Below are positions 24,601 to 36,107 of a DNA stretch of 64,000 nt, in pieces. The notes under the pieces were generated by a model. It saw nothing but the letters and a program-made list of their open reading frames with translations, was not told where the DNA came from and searched no databases. The position numbers and the translations under genes were made by a program. This DNA is from Toxonevra muliebris. Its lineage: Eukaryota > Arthropoda > Insecta > Diptera > Pallopteridae. Positions within the stretch are counted from its first letter, which is position 1. Every line of letters begins with the position of its first letter. The stretch is from contig OY829329.1 in the NCBI GenBank assembly GCA_963691655.1, forward strand, positions 10,802,708 to 10,866,707. The letters are read 5' to 3'.

Positions 24601-25998
24601 CTAAAAACACAAAAAAAAAAAACAATTAATAAAAAATTTGAGTTATTAAAGCTCAATTTCCCAATTATATTTAATTATTTTTTTTATGCATAGTCTGCGG
24701 CTTATCACATCAAAACCACAATAGCATGTATGTAAATCTATTGATATGTTAAAAATGATTACAATAAACCTTGACATTTAAATTTGTACATATATTTTAA
24801 ACAACCACAAAATGTGTTTAAGGCAATTAATTATAAAACGCGAAACAATTTGATTATGGAAATATTTTGCTGCTCTCTTTTAGGTGTGTAAATGTATAAT
24901 TGCAATATGCAATTTTAAATTATTCGTTAAGTGAGGAAATGTAAGTATTATTTTAGTAACGAGTAAGCAAGCCATAATATTTCAATTTATAACCACCAAC
25001 AACACATATAATTAATTTAATTTGAAAGCCTTAAATTATACACAAATTACCGATGGGGCTATAATAATGCTAATTAATTTAGTGCGTATACTAATTAATG
25101 CAAATGAGTTTACAATTTAATATCACTAAGTTAATGGCTATAGTAGTATGGATAAGAAAAAATTTATAAATTGAGGTATATTTTTAGGAGCTAGAAAAGT
25201 TTAAAGGTACTAAACTTTAATAAGAAATTCTTTTGAAATTAAACTTTTATTATTTTCAAAATAAGTAAACAAAATCAGAGTGAAGTAATTTTTATCTGAT
25301 AGTTTAAAAAGGTGTAAAAAAAAAACACATTATCCAGATAGGTTTGTTTTTTGTAAAATTTATCCAGATCGAGAATTTCAAACTTGAATTTTGATTTTAA
25401 ATATTTTATCCATTTAATTAGCATAAATTTAGAACAGAGATTAATGTTTCAAAGGATAGGGATAAAGCGAGAAAGGCTGCATTATCCTAACTAGGTCGAA
25501 TATTTATCCGACTTAGTGGCTCGAAAATTCTCTTTAATTTTTGCCTGATTTTGATTTCATAACATAATATTTGTTTCGGTAAGTTGCAAAAGCTTTTATC
25601 CGTTTTATCAATTTTTCATCCGAAAATCTGTAAATAAAAAAACGGGATTATCCGAATTGTTTTGAATTTTATCTCATTTATCCAAACCAAGAATTTCCAA
25701 CATAAATATTTGTTTCAACATTTTATCCATTTTTTGTTTTTAAAACAGAATCTTTATTTCGGAGAATAAAGAAGAAATGAGAAATGCAGAATTATCCGAG
25801 CTAGGCTGATATTTTTGCGACATACTGGTTCAGAAAGAATCTTTATATTTTGCCTAATGTTGCAACCTTTGATTTCCTAATATAATATTTGCTTTTGTTA
25901 AATGCAAAACCCTTTATCCGTTTTATCCATTTTATCCAAACATACAAATTTAACCAGCCACATAAACTACCAAATAATATCTCTTTCATTCAACCTAC
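24601..25998 (-). other. intron between exons b and c
   Basis: A 1.4-kb intron, GTAGGTTG to GTGTTTTTAG. Its upstream half (25.3-25.96 kb) is two diverged tandem copies of a roughly 310-bp repeat containing TTATCCGTTTTATCC words. The other half is plain AT-rich sequence. Confidence 0.85.
25320..25960. repeat. two tandem copies of a roughly 310-bp repeat
   Basis: 'TTTATCCAGATCGAGAATTT' (25360) pairs with 'TTTATCCAAACCAAGAATTT' (25677). 'ATTTATCCGACTTAGTGGCT' (25500) pairs with 'ATTTTTGCGACATACTGGTT' (25811). Offset is about 310 bases. Confidence 0.7.
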
Positions 25999-26143
25999 CT
26001 ATGCTGAAAAATATGCAAATCCGTGCCCGGTTTTGGTAGACTATGCGATCCAGTGGCCAAACGTTCCCTAATCGATTGACTTAATTGCGTAGCACCGGGA
26101 CCAGTAAGTGAGAAACTTCGACATTGTGTATTTGGTGGAATTT
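25999..26143 (-). CDS. sick: sickie / NAV coding exon b
   Basis: A 145-base exon separated from exon a by a 78-base intron, with acceptor TCTACTTTCAG and donor CATAG|GTAGG. Phase fits: one base from exon a plus two here make Lys, then 47 codons, then two bases carried forward. The peptide contains CRSFSLTGPGATQLSQSIRE followed by RLATGSHSLPKPGTDLHIFQH. This Ser/Pro-rich stretch is conserved-looking and low in simple repeats, unlike its neighbours, and I recall closely similar text in vertebrate NAV1-3. No catalytic domain is expected here. It was too short to stand out as an open reading frame and was recovered from the splice signals and phase match. Confidence 0.9.
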
Positions 26144-26221
26144 CTGAAAGTAGATAATAATTTTTGCCTACTATTAAATTTAAATATGCATACCAGCAGC
26201 AAATTTAAATGCACAACTTAC

Positions 26222-26850
26222 TTGACATATCATTAGGCAGAGTTTGAGTCCCACCCGAAACTTTACGTCCACCAGGCTGGGCAACTGCTGTTCGTGGGAC
26301 AGCAGATACATGTGCGGTACGTCCTCCACTACCACAATTATTTTGCATAATACTTCCTCCAACACCGCCACCCATCATCATAATATTTTGTTGTTCTGCT
26401 GTAGCGGTGGCACTACCATTAGCACGTTTAACATAACCAAAACTTGGTGGTACACCTTTAGTACGAGATGAGGGTGAACCTTGTTTTGAAGAGCTACCAC
26501 TATTGGTAGTTCCAGCGCCGTTGCTACCACTAACACTGCGTCTTGAATGTGATGGTGATGATTTTTCTACTTTTTCTGATTTATGCCCGTTTAATGGTTC
26601 TGGCATTTTAGTCCAATTATCACGTCCATTGCTGCGTGATGTAGAACGATGATGTGATGATGATGATGAATGATGTCCATGATGATGTCCTTGATGTTGT
26701 GGGCTTGCATTAGCGCTAGCGTTGCCAGAGCCGCTGCCGTTTGAAGCATCCATTTTATTGTTGGAACCACCGCTTGAGCTAGCTGCAGATGCTGCTGAGG
26801 AGGGAGGTGCGGTACCGATGCTATCTAGGCTTCCGCGACTATTGCGAATT
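26222..26850 (-). CDS. sick: sickie / neuron navigator (NAV) coding exon a
   Basis: Internal coding exon of the fly NAV homologue; NAV proteins are cytoskeletal regulators of axon growth, and Drosophila sickie acts in cofilin/F-actin control of mushroom-body axons and was also linked to Relish activation. Read on the minus strand, the exon follows a polypyrimidine tract ending TTTTTTACAG and stops at TCAA|GTAAGT. It enters with one base of a split codon and leaves with one. The peptide starts IRNSRGSLDSIG, passes a Ser/His-rich stretch (GHHHGHHSSSSSHH), then reaches blocks that I recognise as NAV-like: KGVPPSFGYVKRANG and TAHVSAVPRT followed by KVSGGTQTLPNDMS. The middle of NAV proteins is largely disordered and associates with microtubules, which fits this composition. 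The ATG at 26753 is internal: the frame is open back to the acceptor. Identification is from memory of the family, without a database search. Confidence 0.9.
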
Positions 26851-27030
26851 CTGTAAAAAAAGAGATAAAATGGAATTTTTATACTTTTAGTTTTGCTAAA
26901 TTGGTTAAAATTTATACATGTGAAAACTATAAAAGGTAAGTAGGAAAAGCTTTGACTTTAGTTTAAGACAGTTAGAGAATAGAAAAGGTCAAAAGATTAT
27001 ACAATTTTGTAAACAAATGTTATTCAAGTC

Positions 27031-27299
27031 TAATACTATGTTCCTACTGAGCAGAAATTGCGTGGTTTCGGCTAAAACTGCGTTGAAATGCTCAATTTCA
27101 GCATGTAAAAATATGTCTAACGAAAACTCGAAAATAAGGTGGTTCAACGAAACCGCATTCAAAACCGAGAAAAAATCTGAATGTGCTCACTGAAATTAGT
27201 ATTGAAATGAAACCAGCTTCACAATGTGAACGATTGCAGTTTCGTTCGAAACCATTTGGTAAAACTACGTAATTTAGGCACAGTGGGAACATGGTATAA
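27031..27299. mobile_element. fold-back MITE, about 270 bp
   Basis: Terminal inverted repeats of about 38 bases: left TAATACTATGTTCCTACTGA..., right (reverse complement) TTATACCATGTTCCCACTGT..., roughly 80% identical by eye and continuing to GCGTGGTTT / ACGTAGTTT. Internal 'AAACCGC' and 'GAAAC' words are also mirrored. No coding capacity; superfamily and target duplication not resolved. Confidence 0.7.
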
Positions 27300-28149
27300 G
27301 GCTCTACAAACCTTTTGATCATCGTAGATCAGGAAAAAGCTATCTATATCTGCATTTGAAGTCTTAACAGGAACCCCCTATATTTGAACAGAATTCGTAT
27401 ATTGACTTAGCATTATCACAAAATGGTCAACAATTAATTAAATTGTATTTTAAAATGAAATATTTCTATTGTTGACATAAATTAAATTATTTATTTACAT
27501 TCTGTTATATTTCAGTAGTGTAGAACTGTAATTTTAAAGCAGCTGTTACTTTATGTAAATATTACAAAAAGCCGGTAGAACTTGGTACATTTAAACATAC
27601 ATACATATGTAAAAACTTATATGAATAACTTTGTCTGTTTGCAGGTCAAAAACTTTTCATAGCGTGTCAACAATATTTGCATTGCATTCAAACACGAGTT
27701 CATTCATCATCATCATCCCCCTCTCGTGTTTACAATTGAACTCAGTAGTACAAAGTGTGGTAGATAATTCGTTTCATCATAATAAAAATATTTTCTCTTT
27801 CTTTTTTCTTTTTGCAAATACATATGAATGTTAAAAAAAAAAATCGATTTTAATATTTACATGCAGTCAAAAAAGTCAATAAGGCACAATGATTGTGAGC
27901 CAACAGCTGAACTACTAAAAGCCATTGAGGAGAATTGACGTAGTAAGGGAGAACATGAATAGTAACAAAAAACAAGGCTGAAAGAAATATGCTGACATAT
28001 TTATTTGGAATTATTAATATGAGTATATGCTCGTATTTATATAACTTGAAAACATTTAAAAGTTAATGAGAAAAATACATACCTACATATGAGAAGCTGA
28101 GAGGAAAAATGGTATAACTTCTACGATCAGAAAAAAGTGGAATAAATTT

Positions 28150-28300
28150 GCTTAAGAGCAAAAGTGAAATGAAATATGTTCAGAGCAAAAGTGAAATGAA
28201 ATATGTTCAGAGCAATAGTGAAATGAAATATGTTCAGAGCAAAAGTGAAACAAAATATGTTCAAAGCAAAAGTGAAACGAAATATGTTCAGAGACAAAAA
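28150..28300 (+). repeat. 27-bp tandem repeat, five copies
   Basis: Unit TTCAGAGCAAAAGTGAAATG + AAATATG, nearly identical over five copies. About 140 bases downstream TTTCACTTTTGCTC (28430) is an inverted copy of the unit core, so the transcript could fold back. Confidence 0.85.
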
Positions 28301-28759
28301 CGAAATAAATCACAATGCTGTTTTTGTTCTAAAAGAATTGTTATACCATTTTTGCGCTTACTATTAAGTCGTTTCATTTTCACTCTAAACCGTATTACTT
28401 GTACCATTCTTGCACTGATTACTACATTGTTTCACTTTTGCTCTCATATAAATTTTAGCCCTCTTATCCTCTCAGCCTGTCATATACTATCGTCAAATAG
28501 TTTATACAATTCATTTTTCAATAATGCTACAAATAAAATACGATATTAGTTCACATCTCATCCTGGGCGTGAACAAATCTGGTGGAATAACACAGGTTTA
28601 CACGATTTTGGACACGGGCAGCCAAGAGATATTTTTTTAAGTTAGGTAATTTACGAATCGGCATTTCTGTTTTAAATATCAGATCAGGTTTTCTAGATAA
28701 ATCGTTTTTAGCAATTTTCGACCATAAACTTTGATTTGATTTTACTTTCAAAAATACCT

Positions 28760-29060
28760 AAAATTCCAAAAGAAACTGGGTTGAATATTTATCCGACGTA
28801 CTGGTTCAAAAATGATTTCTACCTGATAATGCAATCTTCAATATTCTAACATAAAATTAGCTTTTGCTAAATGTTCTTCATCCGTTTTATCGATTTTTTA
28901 TCTGATTGTTTCAAAGGTGAAAAACAAAATTATGATAGGTTTGATTTTTGTTTCATTTATCCAAATCAAGAATTTCAAACCTAAATACTTATTCATTTTA
29001 ATATGACTTTAAAAATGTTTCCTAATGGTTCCTCAGGACTCACTTTTGATAAAAAATTTT
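28760..29060. repeat. third dispersed copy of the 310-bp repeat
   Basis: Shares ATTTATCCGACGTACTGGTT, CATCCGTTTTATCGATTTTT and TTTATCCAAATCAAGAATTT in the same order as the pair at 25.3-25.96 kb. It lies on the other side of exons a and b. Confidence 0.65.
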
Positions 29061-30388
29061 GGTGGAAATGGTTGATGTGATTAAGAAGCGGAAAGATTTC
29101 TATATTCTCGACAGCTCTGAGAAAGAATTGAATTGGCATAACCAGAAAGGAGAAGAAAAGGGACCGAAGTCCTAACTCGAAACTAAGTACATCCTTTTCA
29201 GTTGGTTAATCCTTAGCTGTTGGTCTTTTCCGAATGATAAAATTATATAAAAAAAACTTATTTTCTATACAGAGAAATTAAATTATTCATTTACCTATCA
29301 TTGTTTTATACCCTTGCACTTTAACTTAATTAATTTCAAATGTTTTTGAGTGTTTCAAGAATAAGTAAGTATTAAGTGTGGCTCGCCATTGAACAATGGG
29401 TTAATGTCATACTTATATACAATTGTAATACTGCTCTTTGATAAAGCAAATACTTATCTTATTAAGTATATTGTATTGTTTCCTTTGAGGAAGCCCTTAA
29501 ATTTGTGTGTTTTTTTTTTTTAATTTTCTACCCCAATGAAAGGAAATTAGAGATATATCAAAATAACTCATAGAAACATACAAGGATTTAAAAGATTTCA
29601 ATTAGGATTTGCATACCAGTTCACATAAAGTAGAATTTTAATAGTTGAATTAATGGAATGGGTAACTACTTTCAAATTTGAATGAATATATTATTCTAAG
29701 AAATAAACTTTTGTGCAAAAAGCTTAAAATAAAAATGAATCTTTACAATATAACAATAGTAGTTACTATAAGTCTAGTGAAAAAGCAAATACCAAGAGAA
29801 ATACATGAATGAATGAATGCATGACTGTGTGTTTACTTCTGATAACTGCAAAATTTCAATTGAACTGTGAAAACAGAAAACTAAATAAAGGCAGTCATAT
29901 CTATTAAAGACAGACAAATATGTGAAATGATGCACAGATTGAACAGTAGCAGTAGGAATAGAGCAAATAGATAGTAAGACAGGAAACAGACAGACTTTCA
30001 AACAAACATTTAGACAGAGAGACAGACAGAAAGGCATTGCATACATAGATAGTAATGCAGCAGACAAAAGCTAATATATGTATAGCAAAAAAGTAAAAGA
30101 GTAAAATAGCAAAAATCTTCAATTATACAAAACGTTTTTGAATGAGCAAGTAGCAAGTGTTATGACAATGATACGTTGCTGTTGCTGCTACTGCTGCTTG
30201 AGATGTGAATTATAGTGTCAGCATAATTGAAAGTGATTGCAACAAATTGCAAAATTCAACAAAAGTTGAAGTAGTAAAAAAACAATAAAAAAAAAAATTA
30301 TAAAAATTCAGAAATTAAATCAATAAAGTAAATAAATTTATCAAACAAAAGTTAAAGTAGTTAGATAAGTAATTCAATTTATATATTA

Positions 30389-30406
30389 AGCCAAAAAGTA
30401 TGCAAA
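30389..30406 (-). promoter_or_regulatory. Su(Hw)-like binding motif (exact core)
   Basis: Reverse complement TTTGCATACTTTTTGGCT. It lies about 125 bases downstream, in the gene's sense, of the candidate alternative first exon. Confidence 0.6.
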
Positions 30407-30530
30407 AGATATTTTCTAAACATTTTTCAAAAGCAGCAACTCAAAAATGTTTATTCTATAATACGCCAAATTAATTTTCTAAAAAGTAATTAATTTACAT
30501 TACTAACTACAAATACTAAATAAATTTTAC

Positions 30531-30574
30531 CTGTCTCTAAATTTCTCTATATCTTTTCTCCACAAATTCAGCAT
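30531..30574 (-). CDS. sick: candidate alternative first coding exon of sickie
   Basis: Read on the minus strand, an ATG at 30574 opens 14 codons (MLNLWRKDIEKFRD) ending AG|GTAAAA. The two leftover bases (AG) joined to the single base entering exon a (A) make Arg, giving FRDR-IRNSRGSLDSIG. The phase is exactly what exon a requires. The peptide is charged and amphipathic, unlike the hydrophobic junk translations around it. No convincing polypyrimidine/AG acceptor lies just upstream, so a first exon fits better than an internal one. No core promoter is evident by eye. This is inference: a phase-compatible donor near an ATG can occur by chance. Confidence 0.4.
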
Positions 30575-30852
30575 AATATAATAAATATGCATGCATAATT
30601 TTAAGGGTTAATTGAGCGTGACATATGATTTTGCCCAGACATAATAAATAACTCAAGCGTGAAAAATAATAAATAGACTACATACAATTTACCTACAGAA
30701 AATGAAAGTAAGCAAAAAAAAAAAACGAAACGGAAAATATTGTATGTCGTATATTCTACTTAAAATAAGAAATTAAATATGCTTGTTTTGTTAAACGACC
30801 TAAATGCACGCTCAACAAAAAGAGCAACAAAAAATTTCAAATAAATTTTCAG

Positions 30853-30870
30853 TTAGCATACTTTCAAGCG
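30853..30870 (+). promoter_or_regulatory. Su(Hw)-like motif (exact core)
   Basis: TTAGCATACTTTCAAGCG; core exact, downstream half degenerate. About 280 bases upstream, in the gene's sense, of the candidate first exon. Confidence 0.5.
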
Positions 30871-31356
30871 TATTTCGAAAAAGAATAAATTGTTTGTCGA
30901 TACATATTTATTTTTACACATTTATCATTTAATGTGCTTATAGCTGAAGCTAATTAGTCTGGAAATGTTAGTCAGAAAAAAAATGAGAGCATAAATTGTA
31001 ACTGGGCTATAGCATGAGTAAGTGCAGAAAATTTCATTTCATATTTTTTGAAAAAATTATTTAAAATTAAGTTCATAATTATTCAATGTAATTATTTTGT
31101 AATTTTGGTTTTTGCTTTGTAATAGTAATTGTTGTTGCAAAAATGTCTGAAAGACTAATTTTGCAATATAAAGTTTTAAGGCAATTTTGGTGTGAGCATT
31201 TGATATAAAACAAGCAAAAATAAAATTTTTGCCTAACTTTAGGCATTTAACCAAATTTTTGAACTTTGTAGTAAAATAATGCAATTTACATATATTGTAT
31301 ATTTTTGGAATTTATTATATTGTTGGGTGAATTTCCGTAAGGAAATGTGATTAGTA

Positions 31357-31374
31357 TTGCATAGTTTTAGGTGC
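31357..31374 (+). promoter_or_regulatory. Su(Hw)-like motif, one core mismatch
   Basis: TTGCATAGTTTTAGGTGC, first copy in the tandem repeat at 31.3-32.4 kb. Confidence 0.45.
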
Positions 31375-31974
31375 AATTAAAACTTTGTAGTCTTTAATGT
31401 TTGTAAGAAGTTTGGGTAATTTTGGGTTACAAGAAATGAAGTCAAAATTACTTGAAGTGTTTATAGTTGAATGTAAATTATTTGTAATTATAGTAAAGTG
31501 GTAAAATTTGGTATGGAAAATGAAGAAATCGGACGGAATTCAAAACAAATGAGAGATACAATAGCAGATATGAGGAAACAATGAATTGAACTACGAAATA
31601 TGAACCTTTTTGAGAAACAGTAGTAGTATGAGTGTTTAGAGATAAGAGTTATGAATCGAAATCAGCTTTCTACTATTCAAGAAGTTAACATATTTGCAAG
31701 GAAACGTAAAGAGTGTTACATAGTTTATGGTGCTTTTAATGCAAGATGGGGGATTTTAAACAAATTTATGTTGCAAAAGCTGAAGTATAAGTAACAAAAT
31801 GTTGGGCTATTTCATATGCAGTCGAAGTATGAGTTTGAGTTTAGAACTAGGAGGTTCGAATCGGAATAAGTTTTCTACTATTTGAAAAGTTGGAATTGCC
31901 AATTTTCATACACTGCATATTTTTATAGTTTATTATTTTCCTGGGGACATAGTTGCAAGGTAATGTAAGGAGTG

Positions 31975-31990
31975 TAGCATAATTTTAGGA
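31975..31990 (+). promoter_or_regulatory. Su(Hw)-like motif, one core mismatch
   Basis: TAGCATAATTTTAGGA, third repeat unit. Confidence 0.4.
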
Positions 31991-32214
31991 ACTATTTAAA
32001 TTTTGTAATTATTTTCTTTTGAACATAATTCTGGGTTCGAAAACTTGAAATCACAACTATGGTATGAAATATTAGCCTGTTTTAGATGCAGTCGAAGGAT
32101 GAGGGTTTAGAGATATGTAGAAGCTATGAATCGGAATCTGTTTTCTACTGTACTAGAAGATGGAATCACCAATTTGTACACATCGTATATGTTCGGAGTT
32201 TATTATTTTGATCA

Positions 32215-32232
32215 CTGCATATTTTTAGGTGC
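32215..32232 (+). promoter_or_regulatory. Su(Hw)-like motif, one core mismatch
   Basis: CTGCATATTTTTAGGTGC, fourth repeat unit. Confidence 0.45.
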
Positions 32233-32852
32233 TATTTATATTCCATAAAGGGATGCTGCAGAGTTGGAGCAATTTTGGATTGTTGCAAGAATCGAAGTCA
32301 AAGTTTAAAAATATTAGGCTCTTTTAAATGCAGTGGAAGGTAAGTATATACAAGTGAGAACTATGAATCGGAATAAGCTTTCTTTTTTTTCTAGAAGTTG
32401 AGCTCCTGGAAATAAAATACTGAGAGTACATTACAACTCAGTAGAATATCTAAGGTGTGTAATAGAAGAGCTTGATTATCATGAAAAGAAAGCAAAATAT
32501 TTGATCACACATTGTAAAATAAATAAATTAATTTTCTGTTCTGCAACTACCTGCTTCTGTATATACTAATGATGCATTTATAATAATTTTTATTGCATAC
32601 TTATCAATGCAAAAATTATATACCAACTCTAAAGTTAATATAAACTTAAAAATTAAAACTTTTTGCAAAAAAGAAAATTCAATAAACAAACCACTTCAAG
32701 TATTTCTTCACCTATTTCTGTGCTTTTTACCTAAACTCTTCCCTTCCCTTCCCTTTTTTCATGCTGTGCTGAGTTTTTATGTTAAACATTACTTATACTG
32801 GTAACCATAGGCTTCTGTTTCCCTTTAGCTGCTTCCCTTTTATTAAATTAAA

Positions 32853-32869
32853 TTCCTAAAAGTATGCTA
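32853..32869 (-). promoter_or_regulatory. Su(Hw)-like binding motif (exact core)
   Basis: Reverse complement TAGCATACTTTTAGGAA. An additional bare core, TTGCATACTTATC, is at 32593. Confidence 0.65.
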
Positions 32870-33485
32870 TGCGAAACTTTTCTTTATTTTGTTTTTCTTT
32901 TTTCTTTTCTTCGTTATTTGTTCTTGCCTTCCCTTTTTTTGAGTTAAATTTATAATATTAATTTAATCTTGTGCTGTGTGTCTGCTGCTATAAATAATTT
33001 TTTTTTTTTTGCTTCTTTTCTCGCTTTTTTTTCTTTTACTTGTACATTTTTTATAACCAAGTTGTTTTTGATTTGATTTTAATACATATTTTTCCAGTTT
33101 ACAAGATAAGCGCGCAAGCCGCTTTTATTTATTTCAACTTATTTGTTTGTAGTCTGCTTTTAGGTGCGAGGAAAAGCGAGAAGAAGTTGTAGCATTATAA
33201 TGTTAATACAGTAAAAACATTAGATTCAATTGAAACGCATTTTATGCTTTGTATTATCCAAAGCTAATAAGGATTAAAAAAGAATTGCCGACTTTATCAG
33301 AAAGACTAAACGAATTATTATATATATTTGTGGAATCTTTTAGGCGCATTTCTAATTTACTTCAAGTGCCAAAATTATAAATCACACGAATTTCGCTTAA
33401 TGTATTTAAGTTTTTTGTAATTGCCAGACATATTAAAATGTTACAACAGGAAAACACTTCTAAGCGGAATTTCCCTCTTTTTCTA

Positions 33486-33504
33486 CACACCTAAAAGTAT
33501 GCAT
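33486..33504 (-). promoter_or_regulatory. Su(Hw)-like binding motif (exact core)
   Basis: Reverse complement ATGCATACTTTTAGGTGTG. Half-matches TTTTAGGTGCG (33158) and TTTTAGGCGC (33338) lie within 340 bases. Confidence 0.65.
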
Positions 33505-34481
33505 TTCGAAAATTTATAGGTAAAGTGATTTAATGCTTTATTGAGCGTAAGCTCAGACACGCTAACTTCGTTTCCTCTTTGTGTTTATTTCTTTATAGTC
33601 TACCATCAAAGAAACAGAAGCAGAAACAGAAATAAAGAATAAATTTTATTTGTGAAAATAGGCCTCTAGGGTAAAACGCAGAACAATTGATATTTTTCTT
33701 CTTTTTTTTTTTGCTTTTTTCGCTGTGCTGAGTTGAGCGTAAAATTTATAAAAAAAAGAAGAAAAATAGTGGAAAGAAAAGTAAAAAGGTTTCAATAAAA
33801 TACAATTACAGTTATGAGTTTGTCGATAAGAAAACGTAGTCTCTTTAAAAAGGGTATAAAAAAGCGAAGAAATAGAAAAGGGGTTGTACACAAAAGAAGT
33901 AAGCTCATGTTGTGGTAAGGTAAACCAAACATACCTGAATTTAAATGGTGATATAACAAAATATAATAAAAAAAAGCATTTGTACATTTGTATTGTTTGG
34001 TTTATTGGGCAATGTGTTGAAATTGAAAGGGAAGACCGCTTTATACCATAAAAGTCTTATGACGAGCGAGAAGGAGACCCATAAGTGACACATAAAAATA
34101 ATAAATTGTTGCTTTATTTTTTTTAAGTGAAAATCAATAGATCGTTATTGTTTTTAAGTGTGTTTCTTGTAAGTGTTTTAAGCAAAAGTGTATGAATATA
34201 AGAAATGAAAATCAATGAAATAGTTAGCTCAGATATGTCTCTTTGTCAATATTTGTATGTAGTTGGATGTAGAGAAAGGCTGTCATTATGATTGAAGGTA
34301 ATTTCTGTACTCAAGAGGTAAAAGGTAAATGAATTATTCAATGATATGGAGTGTAAATTTAATTTGAAAAATTCATTGACATTTCAATAGTATAGAGGTA
34401 ATTAATTTAATTGCTTAATATATTAATAATAAATTTAAATATTTAATATGTAGAAAACATGGTGAACTAATTATTTATTGG

Positions 34482-34497
34482 TTCCTAAAAGTATGTG
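34482..34497 (-). promoter_or_regulatory. Su(Hw)-like motif, one core mismatch
   Basis: Reverse complement CACATACTTTTAGGAA. Confidence 0.45.
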
Positions 34498-34823
34498 GAC
34501 ATTTAAAAAAAATTTATATTTCTTTTATTTTGATTCATATATAAGAAAAAATTAATGAACTTCCAGTTTCAATGTCCAGACCCCTCCCTCTCTCTTCTCC
34601 CCTTGCGTGCGACTTTATCAGTGATCCAAATTTAAATTTTCAAAGAAAATCAACAAAAACTTAAAAATATGAGAAATTATGTTTGAGTAAATATTTTTTC
34701 CACAGTATACCAGTATTCAAAGTTGGACATATTTGGGCAAAAATTTTAAAAATCAGATCGAATTTCTTGCTCTGATTGCTTTTGCCATCAAATTTCAGCT
34801 CAAAACTTTTATCACGTTTTATT

Positions 34824-34839
34824 TACATACTTTTAGGAT
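34824..34839 (+). promoter_or_regulatory. Su(Hw)-like motif, one core mismatch
   Basis: TACATACTTTTAGGAT. Confidence 0.45.
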
Positions 34840-34994
34840 TAAATAAATTGTATTAAAATAATAATATCATTTATTTTCATTCACAAATGTGCTGCTATAT
34901 TATAATTTTTCTCAATTCTGAAAGCCTTTACATATAAACTACCATGACGGGAAAATTTCATTCAGTCATTTAAACCCGTTATATTTAATATCAA

Positions 34995-35012
34995 CGCACA
35001 AAAGTATGCTAA
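34995..35012 (-). promoter_or_regulatory. Su(Hw)-like binding motif (exact core)
   Basis: Reverse complement TTAGCATACTTTTGTGCG. Confidence 0.6.
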
Positions 35013-35895
35013 AGTATGAACAATTGTTTGCTTTTATTAAACAAAAAAACCCACGAGCAGAAAAAAGGTGTGAATTGTATGCATGCATTTTTTTTCATTG
35101 TATAGAAACTGTCAAAATGACATTGTCGCACACACACACACACATACATATCTACACTCTTTATCCTGTACATATGTTTATAATGCTATCACTTTCGTTA
35201 CGGAATTAATATAAAGTGAGTTTCATTAAACAAGAAAGAAGAAAAAAAAAACAGAAGCGTAGGAGAACAACGAATAGGCGAAACAATGACCAAACAAAGC
35301 AATGAAACGTAGGCAAATGAGATATAAAATGGAACACACTCACGCACACAAGTAAGAGTTGCTCTGACATAAAACAGGATGTGTGTATATGTTATAAATG
35401 TCGTTGATGGTTGATGATAGTAGGAAGGTAGATAGGTATAATCAAAAAAGGGTTTCCTGTTTTACTTTTACTTGCTTTTGGTTCGCATGTTGCATGCATC
35501 TAAAAAGTATATGAAAAGAAGCAGCAATGAAATAAAATAGCGTAGTAGGGAAAGAACTATGCAAGTATGTGGCAGATATGTTTAACATAAATATAACAGA
35601 GCAGTAGCGTTGACATTTTCATACAATTACATTTAAATAAACACAACAGTGGGGAAAGAAATAAAGAAAGAGCGAGAGAGTTAGGTAGACATGTGACATT
35701 TTATTGCGTTGACAGGTTTAAATGGAGAGAAAACAAGCTAAATTAGTTAATGGATATAATGCATGACAGATTGATGAGATATTAGAGAATTAAATTGTAA
35801 AGGTAAATAATTATTTTCTTGTTTTACACATGGGTAAAACTAAAACGAAAGAAATTTAACTAAATTAAAATTAAAAAAAAAAAAACTTTAAAATA

Positions 35896-35912
35896 TTTGC
35901 GTACTTTTGTGC
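35896..35912 (+). promoter_or_regulatory. Su(Hw)-like motif, one core mismatch
   Basis: TTTGCGTACTTTTGTGC. Confidence 0.45.
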
Positions 35913-36089
35913 TGTATACAAATTAACATATTTTCTACACAATATAATTCTAAGTATAAGTGTGTTTTGCAACTTTACATACAAATTAAAGTACATACAT
36001 TAGCTAAAATTATACGAAAAAACAATAAATTTACTTGCCAAACAATAAAATTTATGTAACTGCAAATGTTTTGTATTGTATGCGCACTA

Positions 36090-36107
36090 CTCCTAAAGGT
36101 ATGCAAA
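36090..36107 (-). promoter_or_regulatory. Su(Hw)-like motif, one core mismatch
   Basis: Reverse complement TTTGCATACCTTTAGGAG; C for T in the TACTT box, as in several gypsy-type sites. Confidence 0.5.

Larger units (their letters stand above)
31285..32410. repeat. diverged tandem repeat, units about 200-360 bp, each with a Su(Hw)-like motif
   Basis: Repeated anchors are CTATGAATCGGAATAAGCTT (about 31645, 31848, 32130, 32360) and 'GCATA.TTTTAGG.GC' variants (31357, about 31715, 31975, 32215). TTTATTATTTT and GGATTGTTGCAAGAA-like words recur in the same order. Four imperfect units of unequal length. Confidence 0.7.

Noticed and set aside
26180..26371. Minus-strand ORF overlapping sickie exon a in another frame
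   Set aside because: Shadow of the real exon; its frame does not fit the splice phases.
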